A stretch of 37,832 bases of DNA from a virus, in the IMG/VR virus record IMGVR_UViG_3300028393_000161, positions 1-37,832 of that record, one strand, 5' to 3'. Of this stretch, positions 12,771-20,799 are shown piece after piece. Below the pieces are notes generated by a model. It did not search any database and was not told where the DNA came from. It saw only the letters and a program-made list of their open reading frames with translations. Positions within the stretch are counted from its first letter, which is position 1, and the number at the start of each line of letters is the position of its first letter. The position numbers and the translations under genes are program-made.

Positions 12771-12883
12771 CTTATTCTCCAATATCGATCTTTTGGGTTA
12801 GCAAGCATTGATTTAATCAATTGATCTATAGTAAACCAGTGAATCTCTTTCATGCCATCATGCCGCATGATTTCAAAGCTCAT
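12767..12883 (-). CDS. Unknown very small protein (38 residues)
   Basis: ATG 12883 follows GGAAG and overlaps the upstream TGA; its own TGA overlaps the next ATG. It starts MSFEIMRHDGMKEIHWFTID and ends KDRYWRIR. Too short to classify; its place in the unbroken chain of overlaps is the main support. Confidence 0.5.
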   Translation of the reverse strand: MSFEIMRHDGMKEIHWFTIDQLIKSMLANPKDRYWRIR

Positions 12884-13155
12884 CTTCCATCTTCCTTGAT
12901 GGGAATTAAAGTAAAGCTCCCATCGGAATTCTTTTTCATCTCCATGGCGCTATCTTTGTGCTCCCAAAACCCTGGCACGCTAAGCGCATCAATTTGATTT
13001 TGGGCCTTGATCAGCGAGTCCATCAGCTCGATAGTTTGAGTCTGAAGGGCATCAATCAAGCGTTGTTGCACTTTTAATTGCTCACGAAGATAGGATTCAG
13101 GCTCAAATGGATCGCCATCATTAAACAACCCATAAAATGGAATAGGTTCTACCAT
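12880..13155 (-). CDS. Unknown coiled-coil protein
   Basis: A 91-residue protein: a proline-rich start (MVEPIPFYGLFNDGDPFEPE), then a helical coiled-coil-like segment (QQRLIDALQTQTIELMDSLI) and a basic/acidic tail. No family recognised. GAGGATG lies in the end of the preceding gene as ribosome site. Confidence 0.6.
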   Translation of the reverse strand: MVEPIPFYGLFNDGDPFEPESYLREQLKVQQRLIDALQTQTIELMDSLIKAQNQIDALSVPGFWEHKDSAMEMKKNSDGSFTLIPIKEDGR

Positions 13156-13484
13156 GGCGCATCCTCGTCGCAGTCATCAATAACAAAGGCTTTAATTAAT
13201 CTTTCATCCTTGAACACCAGGCGAAGGTTATAGGTGTCGCAGTGATTCCAAAAGTCAACTAAGTCCTCATCAAAGGGGTCCATTTCAACACGTACATCGT
13301 AACTGGCTATTTTAGGTACAAAAAATTTAGCTATTACTCCCGGCTTGATACGATATTCAACGTCTACAAGCCAGCTAGGTTCTTGGACCGTGATCCAGGT
13401 GTCTCGTTCCGGGTTATAAGCTTCTACTTCGTAGCCATCGGCCCAAGCTTTAATAATCTCTGCGTGTGTATGGGGTACATTCAT
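13149..13484 (-). CDS. Phage protein with HAEIIKAWADG/YRIKP domain
   Basis: A 111-residue protein. Residues 5-47 read HTHAEIIKAWADGYEVEAYN and on through W-I-T-V to VEYRIKP. This module (H-x-E-x-I-x-A-W-A-x-G ... W ... YRIKP) recurs in many phage proteins of unknown function. The C-terminal half is acidic and specific. It has the shared leader (TAGGAGAAATGAAAA), made of the last codons of the membrane-protein gene before it, and an ATGA overlap. Confidence 0.7.
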   Translation of the reverse strand: MNVPHTHAEIIKAWADGYEVEAYNPERDTWITVQEPSWLVDVEYRIKPGVIAKFFVPKIASYDVRVEMDPFDEDLVDFWNHCDTYNLRLVFKDERLIKAFVIDDCDEDAPW

Positions 13485-13876
13485 TTTTCATTTCTCCTAT
13501 AAAAAGACTGATTTAGGTAAGGGGTCACCGGTGCAAGTAAAGCGCCCACACCCGGCATGGGTCCGACTAATACATTAGGGTTACTGCGGTCATACAAATC
13601 AAAAGTATAGCCACGTTCTATTACGGGCAGCTGCGTAGGGAAGGCAGGGGCAATATCACGATTACCACTAAAGCCAGCGGCATAGGCATTATTACTACTT
13701 GGGACTACAGCCACCTGGGGTACTTGCTGGGCATTGACCACCACTCCCCAAAACAATAACCAAAGTGCCAGTGCCAAAACGTACCATTTTGCGTACCACT
13801 TCTTCGGCTCTGCTTTGTTTTCATGGGGCACGGAAGCGCCTTGGTCCACGATATGTGGGATGTTGTTCTCGCTCAT
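13481..13876 (-). CDS. Single-span membrane protein
   Basis: A 131-residue protein with a basic stretch (KAEPKKWYAKW) and then one membrane span (YVLALALWLLFWGVVV, about residues 32-47), followed by a P/N/G-rich C-terminal part. The ALWLLFWGVVVNAQQ end could also be read as an internal signal sequence. No family recognised. ATGA overlap with the gene before it and GGGGAACT as ribosome site. Confidence 0.65.
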   Translation of the reverse strand: MSENNIPHIVDQGASVPHENKAEPKKWYAKWYVLALALWLLFWGVVVNAQQVPQVAVVPSSNNAYAAGFSGNRDIAPAFPTQLPVIERGYTFDLYDRSNPNVLVGPMPGVGALLAPVTPYLNQSFYRRNEK

Positions 13877-14109
13877 AGTTCCCCTTTTTCCAAAAAGAAT
13901 GGCGTGTGCCTTCCTACAAAAGCGCCAGCCACGTTGTATTCAAAATACTCTATAGCATCCTCATAAGACATGTCTTTCATGAGTATCTTGATTACCTTAT
14001 CCTTGTCGTAACAAATAGCTGTAATGTCTAGCCTATGCACTACGCCAACAATGGCTTTATCAAAGCCATCTGCCTTTAGTAACTCCGGATACTCTTCTGA
14101 AATTTTCAT
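13873..14109 (-). CDS. Conserved small phage protein (YEDAIEYFEYNV family)
   Basis: A 78-residue protein with ICYDKDKVIKILMKDMSYED followed by AIEYFEYNVAGAFVGRHTPFF. This pattern, 'YDxDKxIxILMxxxMSxExAxEYFxYNVxGAxVGxxTPxF', is widespread in tailed phages, but no function is known to me. Overlaps both neighbours by four bases. Confidence 0.75.
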   Translation of the reverse strand: MKISEEYPELLKADGFDKAIVGVVHRLDITAICYDKDKVIKILMKDMSYEDAIEYFEYNVAGAFVGRHTPFFLEKGEL

Positions 14110-14240
14110 CTACGTCTCTTCCACGCCCACAAAATATACTTAGCACGCAAGTCTTTATAAGCTTCTTGGCCTGCCTGGTAAAAACAATATATCACTACCG
14201 CTGCCAACCAAAACATCAAACCATCTAAAAAGATTTCCAT
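14106..14240 (-). CDS. Small membrane protein (44 residues)
   Basis: ATG 14240 with AAGGAAAAAAT in front. MEIFLDGLMFWLAAVVIYCF forms one membrane span and the C-terminus is basic (WAWKRRR), consistent with N-out/C-in topology. Function unknown. The stop overlaps the next start (ATGA). Confidence 0.55.
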   Translation of the reverse strand: MEIFLDGLMFWLAAVVIYCFYQAGQEAYKDLRAKYILWAWKRRR

Positions 14241-14467
14241 TATTTTTTCCTTAAAATTTTAGAAGTAACACGATCCGCCAGGATAGGCAACGGGGTATCT
14301 AGTCGCTTAGTTGCATTGGCTGGATGACAACACCACTTTGTGCCCATTTCTTTAATCATCTCTTTAGTTTTAGCCGCATTGTACTCACACAACAAGTCAT
14401 AGATATGGGCATTAAAACGCCCTGCATGGATCATCTGTATGAGTAAAGATTTATCGTTTTCAGTCAT
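14240..14467 (-). CDS. Unknown small basic protein
   Basis: A 75-residue protein from ATG 14467 (MTENDKSLLIQMIHAGRFNA). A TTG further upstream extends the frame, but GAGGTG sits correctly for the ATG. Basic, with two adjacent cysteines (KWCCHP). Unrecognised. TAATG overlap with the next gene. Confidence 0.6.
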   Translation of the reverse strand: MTENDKSLLIQMIHAGRFNAHIYDLLCEYNAAKTKEMIKEMGTKWCCHPANATKRLDTPLPILADRVTSKILRKK

Positions 14468-14721
14468 AGTGACACCTCGCAAACTTTATCGGTTATATCT
14501 TTGATCAGCTCAGGATAACAGCAAACCATTTCCCAAATGCTGGTGCTTGTGCCATCAGGAGCAGCAATCCGAACGTCGTAAAGCTCAACGTCGCCGGTAT
14601 AGCCAATGTCATCCTCAGCATCTACTACTTCGCCGTAAACCTCCAGCTCGCTATCACCTACAGTAACTGTAGTGATGTAGTATTTAGCGCTTTCTTTCTG
14701 CCACGTATTGGTACTTAACAT
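14464..14721 (-). CDS. Unknown small acidic protein
   Basis: An 85-residue protein from ATG 14721 (MLSTNTWQKESAKYYITTVT), beta-rich and acidic (EVVDAEDDIGYTGDVELYDV). A longer frame exists, but the promoter at 14752 would exclude it, and AGAAAGGT lies before 14721. No family recognised. First gene of the long overlapping train down to 11.4 kb. Confidence 0.6.
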   Translation of the reverse strand: MLSTNTWQKESAKYYITTVTVGDSELEVYGEVVDAEDDIGYTGDVELYDVRIAAPDGTSTSIWEMVCCYPELIKDITDKVCEVSL

Positions 14722-14780
14722 ATTTGTTACCTTTCTGATTTCTAAATAAGTATTATACACTACTCTTTCGGTGTGTGCAA
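14722..14780 (-). promoter_or_regulatory. TTGCAC-17-TATAAT promoter of the small-gene train
   Basis: TTGCAC (14780-14775), a 17-base spacer ending GTAGTG, TATAAT (14757-14752). No leader hairpin. It drives the 85-residue gene and probably the whole overlapping series after it. Confidence 0.7.
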
Positions 14781-14990
14781 ATCTAATATCTTTTGCCATC
14801 TGTCAGGGCCTAGGATTGCTACGGCATCAAAGCACATGGGAATTACTGTCTGTAGCTTGTTGATCATCTTCTCATCAACAAAACCCTTACTAATCTGAAA
14901 CAACATAGCCATGACTTCAGCTCGGGACTCGTCCACAATGTTGAGCCAAGCATCCATGTCTTGCTTAGTCATCTCTTTTCTATTACTCAT
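14760..14990 (-). CDS. Unknown small protein
   Basis: A 76-residue protein from ATG 14990 (MSNRKEMTKQDMDAWLNIVD), mostly helical. A GTG one codon earlier is possible, but AGGTGATGTG before the ATG and the TGATG overlap with the upstream gene favour 14990. Unrecognised. The next promoter overlaps its last codons. Confidence 0.6.
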   Translation of the reverse strand: MSNRKEMTKQDMDAWLNIVDESRAEVMAMLFQISKGFVDEKMINKLQTVIPMCFDAVAILGPDRWQKILDLHTPKE

Positions 14991-15175
14991 CACATCACCT
15001 GTTCGTATGCAGTATCAATTAACCAAGTCATTTCCCCGCCAATGGTGCGGCTTTCTACTTGGGCCATTTCCAACAACTTCTCATAAGTATGTTTACGAAT
15101 AGCAATAGTCACCCAAGGCTTTTGGCGCTTGGACGGCGAGGCTTGCTTCTTTATCTCTTTCTTATTTTCTTTCAT
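14990..15175 (-). CDS. Ribbon-helix-helix DNA-binding protein
   Basis: A 61-residue protein: a basic N-terminal arm (KENKKEIKKQASPSKRQK), then WVTIAIRKHTYEKLLEMAQ (one beta strand and helix A) and GGEMTWLIDTAYEQV (helix B). This is the Arc/CopG-type fold that binds operators as a dimer with the paired strands. It is a likely transcriptional regulator of the phage; the dyads near 11.2 kb and 4.9 kb are possible targets (speculative). GGAGGAAGT lies before ATG 15175. Confidence 0.65.
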   Translation of the reverse strand: MKENKKEIKKQASPSKRQKPWVTIAIRKHTYEKLLEMAQVESRTIGGEMTWLIDTAYEQVM

Positions 15176-15222
15176 ACTTCCTCCGTGTATCGAATTATAT
15201 AATACAAACTAGCTTTGTGCAA
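15176..15222 (-). promoter_or_regulatory. TTGCAC-17-TATAAT promoter of the ribbon-helix-helix gene
   Basis: TTGCAC (15222-15217), 17 bases, TATAAT (15199-15194), then GGAGGAAGT and the ATG. It overlaps the 3' end of the acetyltransferase gene, so regulator expression can be separated from the replication block. Confidence 0.7.
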
Positions 15223-15655
15223 GGTTGTAATACTTTAACCATCGATGTTGTAAATAATCCTCAATCAAATATCCAAAGATATAACAGTCATCACCATCCG
15301 GGAAAGCCTTACGCATCCTGCCTTCCAGGGTGAAACCAAATTTTGGCGCAATCTGCAATGCTGTTGTATTACTGCCTCTAGTAGGGCCCGTGAGCCGTGC
15401 TAAGTTAAGCTCGCCAAATGCAAAAAAGAATGCACGAGAAATAAATTCTTTACTAAAACCATGTCTACCAGGAACAGCAGCGTAGTGTATACAGGCGCTA
15501 TACACATTAACGTCAGAGAAAACAAACACAGCGGTAAATTCCCCTGCATCATTTACTTTAGAAAACGTGAGACATCGACCACATGGGCCTTCCAGGTTCA
15601 TCCGAGAACGTGCCCAGGCCAGGGCTTCTTCATGACGCTCACACCCAATAATCAC
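15209..15655 (-). CDS. GNAT-family acetyltransferase
   Basis: A 148-residue protein with the GNAT core: strands TAVFVFSDVNVYSACIHYA (41-59), helix GFSKEFISRAFFFAFGEL, strand ARLTGPTRG and the C-terminal motif SNTTALQIAPKFGFTLEGR (95-113), in which 'N..A....kfGF..EG..R' is typical. It should transfer an acyl group from acyl-CoA; the acceptor is unknown (protein, small molecule or modified base). Start GTG 15655 overlaps the polymerase stop (GTGA) with GGGGAGAA as ribosome site. Confidence 0.75.
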   Translation of the reverse strand: MIIGCERHEEALAWARSRMNLEGPCGRCLTFSKVNDAGEFTAVFVFSDVNVYSACIHYAAVPGRHGFSKEFISRAFFFAFGELNLARLTGPTRGSNTTALQIAPKFGFTLEGRMRKAFPDGDDCYIFGYLIEDYLQHRWLKYYNLAQS

Positions 15656-17517
15656 TTTGCTTCTCCCCAGGAGGGCCCAATTTCTACGTCCACACGACTT
15701 GGTACTTCAAGGCGTACAGCCTCGATCATAATTTGCGCTGCCTCTTCTGCCTCTTTCTTATCCTTCATAGAAAGCGCTACCTCATCGTGCACTTGCAGCA
15801 AAACTCGGTAGCCTGCCTTGTGCAACGCCACCATGCTTGCTTTGGTTTGATCAGCTGCAGAGCCTTGTATCAACTTGTTTAAACCTTTGTAAGTATAGGC
15901 ACGCTTGATTCTTTGGCCATACTTAATGATTGCCTCATCATAGGGCAATGCCTTATTGACTCCCCACTCCATTGGCTCCCACAAAGGGAAACGGCACTTA
16001 CGTCCAAGCAGGGTACGAATCGTACCATTGGCCGCCTGGTGATCAATACGCTTCATCACTGCATTCACAGTGCCTTTTAGGAATGGGACGTTAAGGTGAA
16101 ACTTACGAATCAACGCATCTGCTTCTTCCATCTCCAGGCCAAGGCTTCCTGCCATTTTGGACTTGCCCATGCCATACATAAGACCTAAGCCAATAGTCTT
16201 GGCCTCCTTACGGGACACGCCTGCCATGTCCGCCACCATTTGATGGAAGTCAGTACTGTCATCATTCTTATATCCTTCAGCTGCTTCTTCAGCTCCTGGT
16301 AAGTTAAGCAGGGAAGCGTAGTGGACCATGATCCGTGGTTCTTGCTGCGAGAAGTCATTTGCTGCCCACAACTGCCCTTCCTCAGGTAAGAAAAGGCTCC
16401 GAACGAGAGGTCCGATTACTTCGTGACGGGCGGGGACCTGCTGCAAGTTGGGGTTAGCCATAGACAACCGCCCAGTAACCGTACCACCATCATCGGAGCG
16501 TAACTGGTTGACGTGCGGGTGAATCCGCCCATCTTTTTCTGAGTAACCTAAGTAAGGTTCCAAAAAGGTCCCATGAGTCTTATTAACTTCACGAGCCTCA
16601 ACAATCATCTTAGCTACAGGGTGTTCTACGTTATCCAAGAACCCTTTAGTAAAGCTTGGAGCGCCTGCACTAGTCTTGTGATAAGGAATATTTAATGTAT
16701 CAAAGGCCTTGGCAATTGAATCAGCGGCCCAGATTTCTACGTCCTTACCAACAATACGTTTAAGTTCTTTATGTAATTCTTTTTCACGTTTTTTAAATTG
16801 ATCTATTAACTGCACACACTTTTCTCGGTCAAAGCGAATGCCCTGGAAAGTCAAGTCAATGAGCACCGGCAAAAGGTCAGTCTCTAAATTAAAGATAGAC
16901 TCTAATTCTTCCTTACGTATCAAGGGCTTGAAGTGCTGGTAAAGCTTTAAGGTCAGCATAGCATCTTGTTCAGCATAGTCACCAACATACATTGCCGGGA
17001 GTTTCCACAACTCTTTCTTAGGGTGCACACCAAAGTCAGATGCAGCCTGCTTTAAACCTACCTCGGATTTAATTTCCTGCAAGTAATCAAATCCCAGGGA
17101 GTTCAGTGAGAATGAGAAACGATTCTCATCTAGCAGCGGAGCAGCCAACATGGTATCGATGATACGACCATTGATTGTATAGCCTGTAGCCTTAAGCCAG
17201 CCTACGTCGTAGGCGGCGTTGTGCATGATCTTATCTGCTGGTGTGGCTAAGACATCCTTTATCCATTTTTCAACCATGCGTCTATCAAGATTCCCACCAC
17301 CAGCGTGAGCAACAGGATAATAACCAGCCCACCCGTCCACAGCAACAGCATAGCCAACAATGTATCCGTCAGTCCTGGGCCAACCAGGTCCATAAGACTC
17401 CATGTTGGGATCACAAGTTTCCAAGTCAATTGCTATCTCCTTTGCATCAGTTAAGTTAGGAAAACGATCAGGTGGAATCCACTCCACCTGAACAGGGAAT
17501 AAGGGCATTGTTGCCAT
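15652..17517 (-). CDS. polA: DNA polymerase, family A, with 3'-5' exonuclease
   Basis: About 621 residues. Exonuclease domain: IAIDLE (Exo I), HNAAYDVGWL (Exo II), YAEQD (Exo III). Polymerase domain: TGRLS, motif A DFSQQEPR, motif B RKEAKTIGLGLMYGM, motif C QVHDE; all catalytic acids are present. There is no 5'-3' exonuclease domain, as in T7-like phages, and the length is shorter than T7 polymerase. I chose ATG 17517, just after the upstream TGA; a GTG at 17526 in frame is an alternative. Replicative enzyme of the phage. The processivity factor is not obvious here; the mini clamp is a candidate. Confidence 0.95.
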   Translation of the reverse strand: MATMPLFPVQVEWIPPDRFPNLTDAKEIAIDLETCDPNMESYGPGWPRTDGYIVGYAVAVDGWAGYYPVAHAGGGNLDRRMVEKWIKDVLATPADKIMHNAAYDVGWLKATGYTINGRIIDTMLAAPLLDENRFSFSLNSLGFDYLQEIKSEVGLKQAASDFGVHPKKELWKLPAMYVGDYAEQDAMLTLKLYQHFKPLIRKEELESIFNLETDLLPVLIDLTFQGIRFDREKCVQLIDQFKKREKELHKELKRIVGKDVEIWAADSIAKAFDTLNIPYHKTSAGAPSFTKGFLDNVEHPVAKMIVEAREVNKTHGTFLEPYLGYSEKDGRIHPHVNQLRSDDGGTVTGRLSMANPNLQQVPARHEVIGPLVRSLFLPEEGQLWAANDFSQQEPRIMVHYASLLNLPGAEEAAEGYKNDDSTDFHQMVADMAGVSRKEAKTIGLGLMYGMGKSKMAGSLGLEMEEADALIRKFHLNVPFLKGTVNAVMKRIDHQAANGTIRTLLGRKCRFPLWEPMEWGVNKALPYDEAIIKYGQRIKRAYTYKGLNKLIQGSAADQTKASMVALHKAGYRVLLQVHDEVALSMKDKKEAEEAAQIMIEAVRLEVPSRVDVEIGPSWGEAK

Positions 17518-17518
17518 A

Positions 17519-17668
17519 TCAGTCACTGCCTTTTCTTAATAGGTCCAGTTTTTTAAGTAATCGTTCGACTACATCATTGTTGATGGTTTGTTCACGAATC
17601 TCTTGTTCTAACTTCCATAACACTTTTATTTCTTTTAACAGGTCTACAATTTTCTCTTCAAAATTCAC
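17519..17668 (-). CDS. Small coiled-coil protein (49 residues)
   Basis: GTG 17668 overlaps the helicase stop (GTGA), with AAAGGA upstream; its TGA lies directly before the polymerase ATG. It starts MNFEEKIVDLLKEIKVLWKL and runs on as one charged helix with hydrophobic heptads (ERLLKKLDLLRKGSD at the end). Position between helicase and polymerase suggests a small replisome partner, but this is context only. Confidence 0.5.
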   Translation of the reverse strand: MNFEEKIVDLLKEIKVLWKLEQEIREQTINNDVVERLLKKLDLLRKGSD

Positions 17669-19167
17669 AGCCGGAATCCTTTCTCAACTTTCTTGGGCAT
17701 GATTATATGCAAACTTTTTTTCGCTCGGGTGACACCAACATAAAATAATCGGTGCACCGCATCTGGATTCACCGCATATTCTGCGGAGAATCGGCTAGAA
17801 AGATCCGTGAGCAACATGACATGATCCGACTCGCCACCCTTTGCTCCGTGGATCGTGGATAGTTTTACTGGGGTAGCGCCCCGTAGTTTTTTACCACGCC
17901 GCAGTGCGGCGATAATGTAGTCACGCTTATCTTCAGCAATCTTGGTCAAGGCCTCATGCCATATTGCGCTACTTTGTAACCCAAACTTCTCTGTCAAATC
18001 GTCCATGGTATACAACTGATTGGGCTCGATTCCTGGGAGCTTGCGAAAGCCCCGCTTGACTGCATTTGAGCCCAGGTATTTGTAGATGTTTTGTATATAC
18101 ATTGTATCTACGGGTAAACCCTTACGCAGGGTTTCCCAAGCAATAACGGCATCGAGTATATACTCTGGTATAGACCGTTGGCCATGGCGCTCGTAAATAA
18201 TACCCTGGGAACGTAGATGAGCGTGGACTTCGTTTAATAGATAGTTAGTGGGGGCTAACACTAACCACTCGCCTTCAGTAAGGTCTACATCCTCAAAGCG
18301 TTGATAGGTCTGCACAGCGCCTTCAAAGTTCCGGGGCTTCCATTCCTTAGGTTGACGATTCTTAATTCGGTGGACAATCTCTTCCGCTACCTCATGGACT
18401 TTAGAAGGGACACGCCAGGACTGCTCTAGAACAGTCACAGTGCCCTCGAAGTTAAGGAAAGCATCTACGTCAGCCCCAGCCCATGTAAACACGGCCTGAT
18501 CATCATCTCCTGCGATATAGACCCTTTTGGCCTTACTAGCCAGTATCTCTACTAAATTCCACTGCAACCGGCTCAAATCCTGAGCTTCATCTATGATAAC
18601 GGCCTCAAGCAAAGGTAGCTTGTTAGGCTCATATACTAGGCGCTCTAGCATATCTGTAAAGTCAATCAAACCACGGGATGCTTTGTAGTGACGATAAGCA
18701 CGCTCTACATACTCAAAGTGATACCACTCGATATCTAGGCTACTACTATTGTAGTAAGACTTTAAATCCTGGCCCTTGATCCGTGCAATGTTAATCTCGG
18801 ACAAAATAGGGTTGTCGGCCTTAACCATAAAATCTTCTTCGCCGTGCTCAATGTTTAAATCAATCCCAGCCTCAATCCCGAACTCTTTATAGTTCTCAGC
18901 CTTCATCACCTCGTTAGTAGAAATATTTAAGCAACGGAATGCCAAGCTATGCAGTGTGCGAAACCACGGAAAGTCAGTAGCTTCTTTTAGCTGGGGAAAC
19001 TTCTCAATAGCCCTATCTCGTGCTTCATGAGAAGCTTTCCTTGTAAAAGAAAAGTATCCAATCAACACAGGGGAAACGCCATCAAGTAGCTCCTTCTCAA
19101 CAATGTTGAGAAGGTATGTAGTCTTACCACTACCTGGCGGCCCAAAGATTTTATTGATATGACTCAA
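17665..19167 (-). CDS. UvrD/Rep-like SF1 DNA helicase
   Basis: A 500-residue protein with the SF1A motif set: Walker A GPPGSGKTT (9-17), DEAQD (193-197), GDDDQAVFTWAGA (220-232), QSWRVP (249-254), STIHGAKG (437-444) and VTRAKK (479-484). It is shorter than UvrD (about 720), as for compact phage SF1 enzymes. The start must be TTG 19167: it overlaps the primase TGA (TTGA) and no other start lies before the Walker A motif. With no DnaB-like gene here, this may be the fork helicase. Confidence 0.9.
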   Translation of the reverse strand: MSHINKIFGPPGSGKTTYLLNIVEKELLDGVSPVLIGYFSFTRKASHEARDRAIEKFPQLKEATDFPWFRTLHSLAFRCLNISTNEVMKAENYKEFGIEAGIDLNIEHGEEDFMVKADNPILSEINIARIKGQDLKSYYNSSSLDIEWYHFEYVERAYRHYKASRGLIDFTDMLERLVYEPNKLPLLEAVIIDEAQDLSRLQWNLVEILASKAKRVYIAGDDDQAVFTWAGADVDAFLNFEGTVTVLEQSWRVPSKVHEVAEEIVHRIKNRQPKEWKPRNFEGAVQTYQRFEDVDLTEGEWLVLAPTNYLLNEVHAHLRSQGIIYERHGQRSIPEYILDAVIAWETLRKGLPVDTMYIQNIYKYLGSNAVKRGFRKLPGIEPNQLYTMDDLTEKFGLQSSAIWHEALTKIAEDKRDYIIAALRRGKKLRGATPVKLSTIHGAKGGESDHVMLLTDLSSRFSAEYAVNPDAVHRLFYVGVTRAKKSLHIIMPKKVEKGFRL

Positions 19168-20693
19168 AATGGCGAGCCTTCTCTCATCTCAGGGGTAGCA
19201 AATGGAGCAGCCTGTTTTTGGAAATTAGGAATGCGCCAGCAACGTGCTGTCCTTCCTTTTAAAAACATAGGCACAGGCTCTCCACCAATATCCCGCAGGC
19301 GCTGAGCAATCTTAGGAGCAGAGAGTCCAACGAAGTTATTACGCTTAAGGTGATTCTCCAAGTCTTTCATCCTGAAGTAAGTCTTAGCCTCTTCATCATT
19401 AATCCATGGACGGCCTAACAACATTTCATCTCGATCGAGCGCTTGCTGCATATGTGTGCAAAACTCTTCAAGCATATCCATAAAGCGCCCAGTAACGCTA
19501 GTGTCTTCAGAAGCTTCAGTAATCTGTTCTGTCTCTACCATCTCTTTTAATAAAGAGTTAAGCAGCTGCTCCCAGTCTTGCTTACGCAAGGTAGGAGGCA
19601 GAAGGTTAATCTTTTCTACACATGCTTTTTGAAACGCCGTTTGTACAAAGAGGCTGTCTGTATCAAGTTCAATTCGACTTCCGTTGATGTCAAGAAACCA
19701 CAGCGGAGGCTCAGAAGCATATTTTGAAAGCGAACTGAGTGCGGGAGCGTCAGGGCCGTCACCGCCAATACCATGCTTGCGTGTTCTGCACAGTCCTGAG
19801 TTGCAGAAGGAATTAAGAGGCGCATCCTTGCACTTGTATCGGTAATCTTTTTTACCAGACTGTTTTGTAATGAGTTCAAGTTCTTTCATCCCTAGTGGTG
19901 GGGTCATATATTTAATGTTGTATTCCATGAGCTTATCTTCCCAGCCTATCGGATAAGCTTTCTTAAGATATACCCCAATTGCAAATAAGCCATTGTTGCG
20001 TGTGCCTTCCGGAAAACCTTGATTGCACAACGCTTGAAGACAAGGCGGACCGTCTTTGATTGGGCTTTCCGCTTCTTTTGGTGCTTCAGGGAAATCAAGA
20101 GGAGCACTTTGGACGTTGGCTTCATATAGTCCGTAGAACTCTTCCAGAGTCGCAGCAGATCCATCCGTTTGAATAGCATATCGTGTTCCTTGGTCCCCGC
20201 AAAAATAAGGGAGGTTCAAGAAATTACCAGTGTCTCCACGGTCCACCAGAATCTCAGATTGTTTTGGGAAAATCTCACGGCCTGCCTCGCCCAACAGGGC
20301 AGCGCAAGCCTTTAAATACTTTTGCATATCACGTGCAGGGATAGGCTCCTTAGTAAACAAGAAGCAATGTGCACCACCGGATTTGCTACGGCAAACTACA
20401 AGCGGAAGTTTTAACTCCGCAATTTTTTTAACCAGACCCGTATGATCCAAGGGATACTGATCAATATCAATGCAACCCCATATGCAAGTGTTATCAGCCC
20501 TAATAGGAATAATCCCAAGACTAGGTTCAACACCATTAAGATGGTCAGACCAAAGGTTATCAGTGGGTGGGTGGCGAACAACCACAGCCTTCCCAGCCTG
20601 CTTCCCGTCTCCTCTTGATTTTTCCATCCTGTATGTGCCATATGCTATATCTAGCCCTTCAAATATCTTTTTAAATCTTGCGATGTCTACCAT
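19164..20693 (-). CDS. Archaeo-eukaryotic-type primase (AEP/PrimPol-like)
   Basis: A 509-residue protein. The catalytic core has GCIDIDQY with two metal-binding acids (D76, D78), SKSGGAHCFLF (103-113) with the conserved His, and GNFLNLPYF (156-164), the motif order of AEP primases of the TOTE/PrimPol group. A cysteine-rich segment follows (C218, C223, C288, C297, C302), which may bind zinc or an iron-sulfur cluster. The C-terminal third is helical. It should make primers and possibly extend them. Coupled to the helicase gene by an overlapping stop/start. Confidence 0.85.
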   Translation of the reverse strand: MVDIARFKKIFEGLDIAYGTYRMEKSRGDGKQAGKAVVVRHPPTDNLWSDHLNGVEPSLGIIPIRADNTCIWGCIDIDQYPLDHTGLVKKIAELKLPLVVCRSKSGGAHCFLFTKEPIPARDMQKYLKACAALLGEAGREIFPKQSEILVDRGDTGNFLNLPYFCGDQGTRYAIQTDGSAATLEEFYGLYEANVQSAPLDFPEAPKEAESPIKDGPPCLQALCNQGFPEGTRNNGLFAIGVYLKKAYPIGWEDKLMEYNIKYMTPPLGMKELELITKQSGKKDYRYKCKDAPLNSFCNSGLCRTRKHGIGGDGPDAPALSSLSKYASEPPLWFLDINGSRIELDTDSLFVQTAFQKACVEKINLLPPTLRKQDWEQLLNSLLKEMVETEQITEASEDTSVTGRFMDMLEEFCTHMQQALDRDEMLLGRPWINDEEAKTYFRMKDLENHLKRNNFVGLSAPKIAQRLRDIGGEPVPMFLKGRTARCWRIPNFQKQAAPFATPEMREGSPF

Positions 20694-20799
20694 CGTTCTT
20701 CTTTCTTGGTTGTAAAGGTGGGGCTACTCGCTACACTATCTTACCCCGGTAAGGGTGAGTTTTTGGCCAAACGTAGAATCCGCTTTTGCCCCGTAAAAC
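20694..20799. other. 106-base gap between SSB-like and primase genes
   Basis: No gene is present. A 6-bp inverted repeat CTTACC/GGTAAG (20740-20745, 20748-20753) lies in it. On the minus strand no U-tract follows, so it is not a convincing terminator. A GAAAGAAGAAC purine stretch precedes the primase ATG. Confidence 0.5.

Noticed and set aside
20740-20753. CTTACC/GGTAAG inverted repeat as a terminator after the SSB-like gene
   Set aside because: The stem is only 6 bp and the minus-strand side lacks a U-tract; it would cut the replication block in two without other support.
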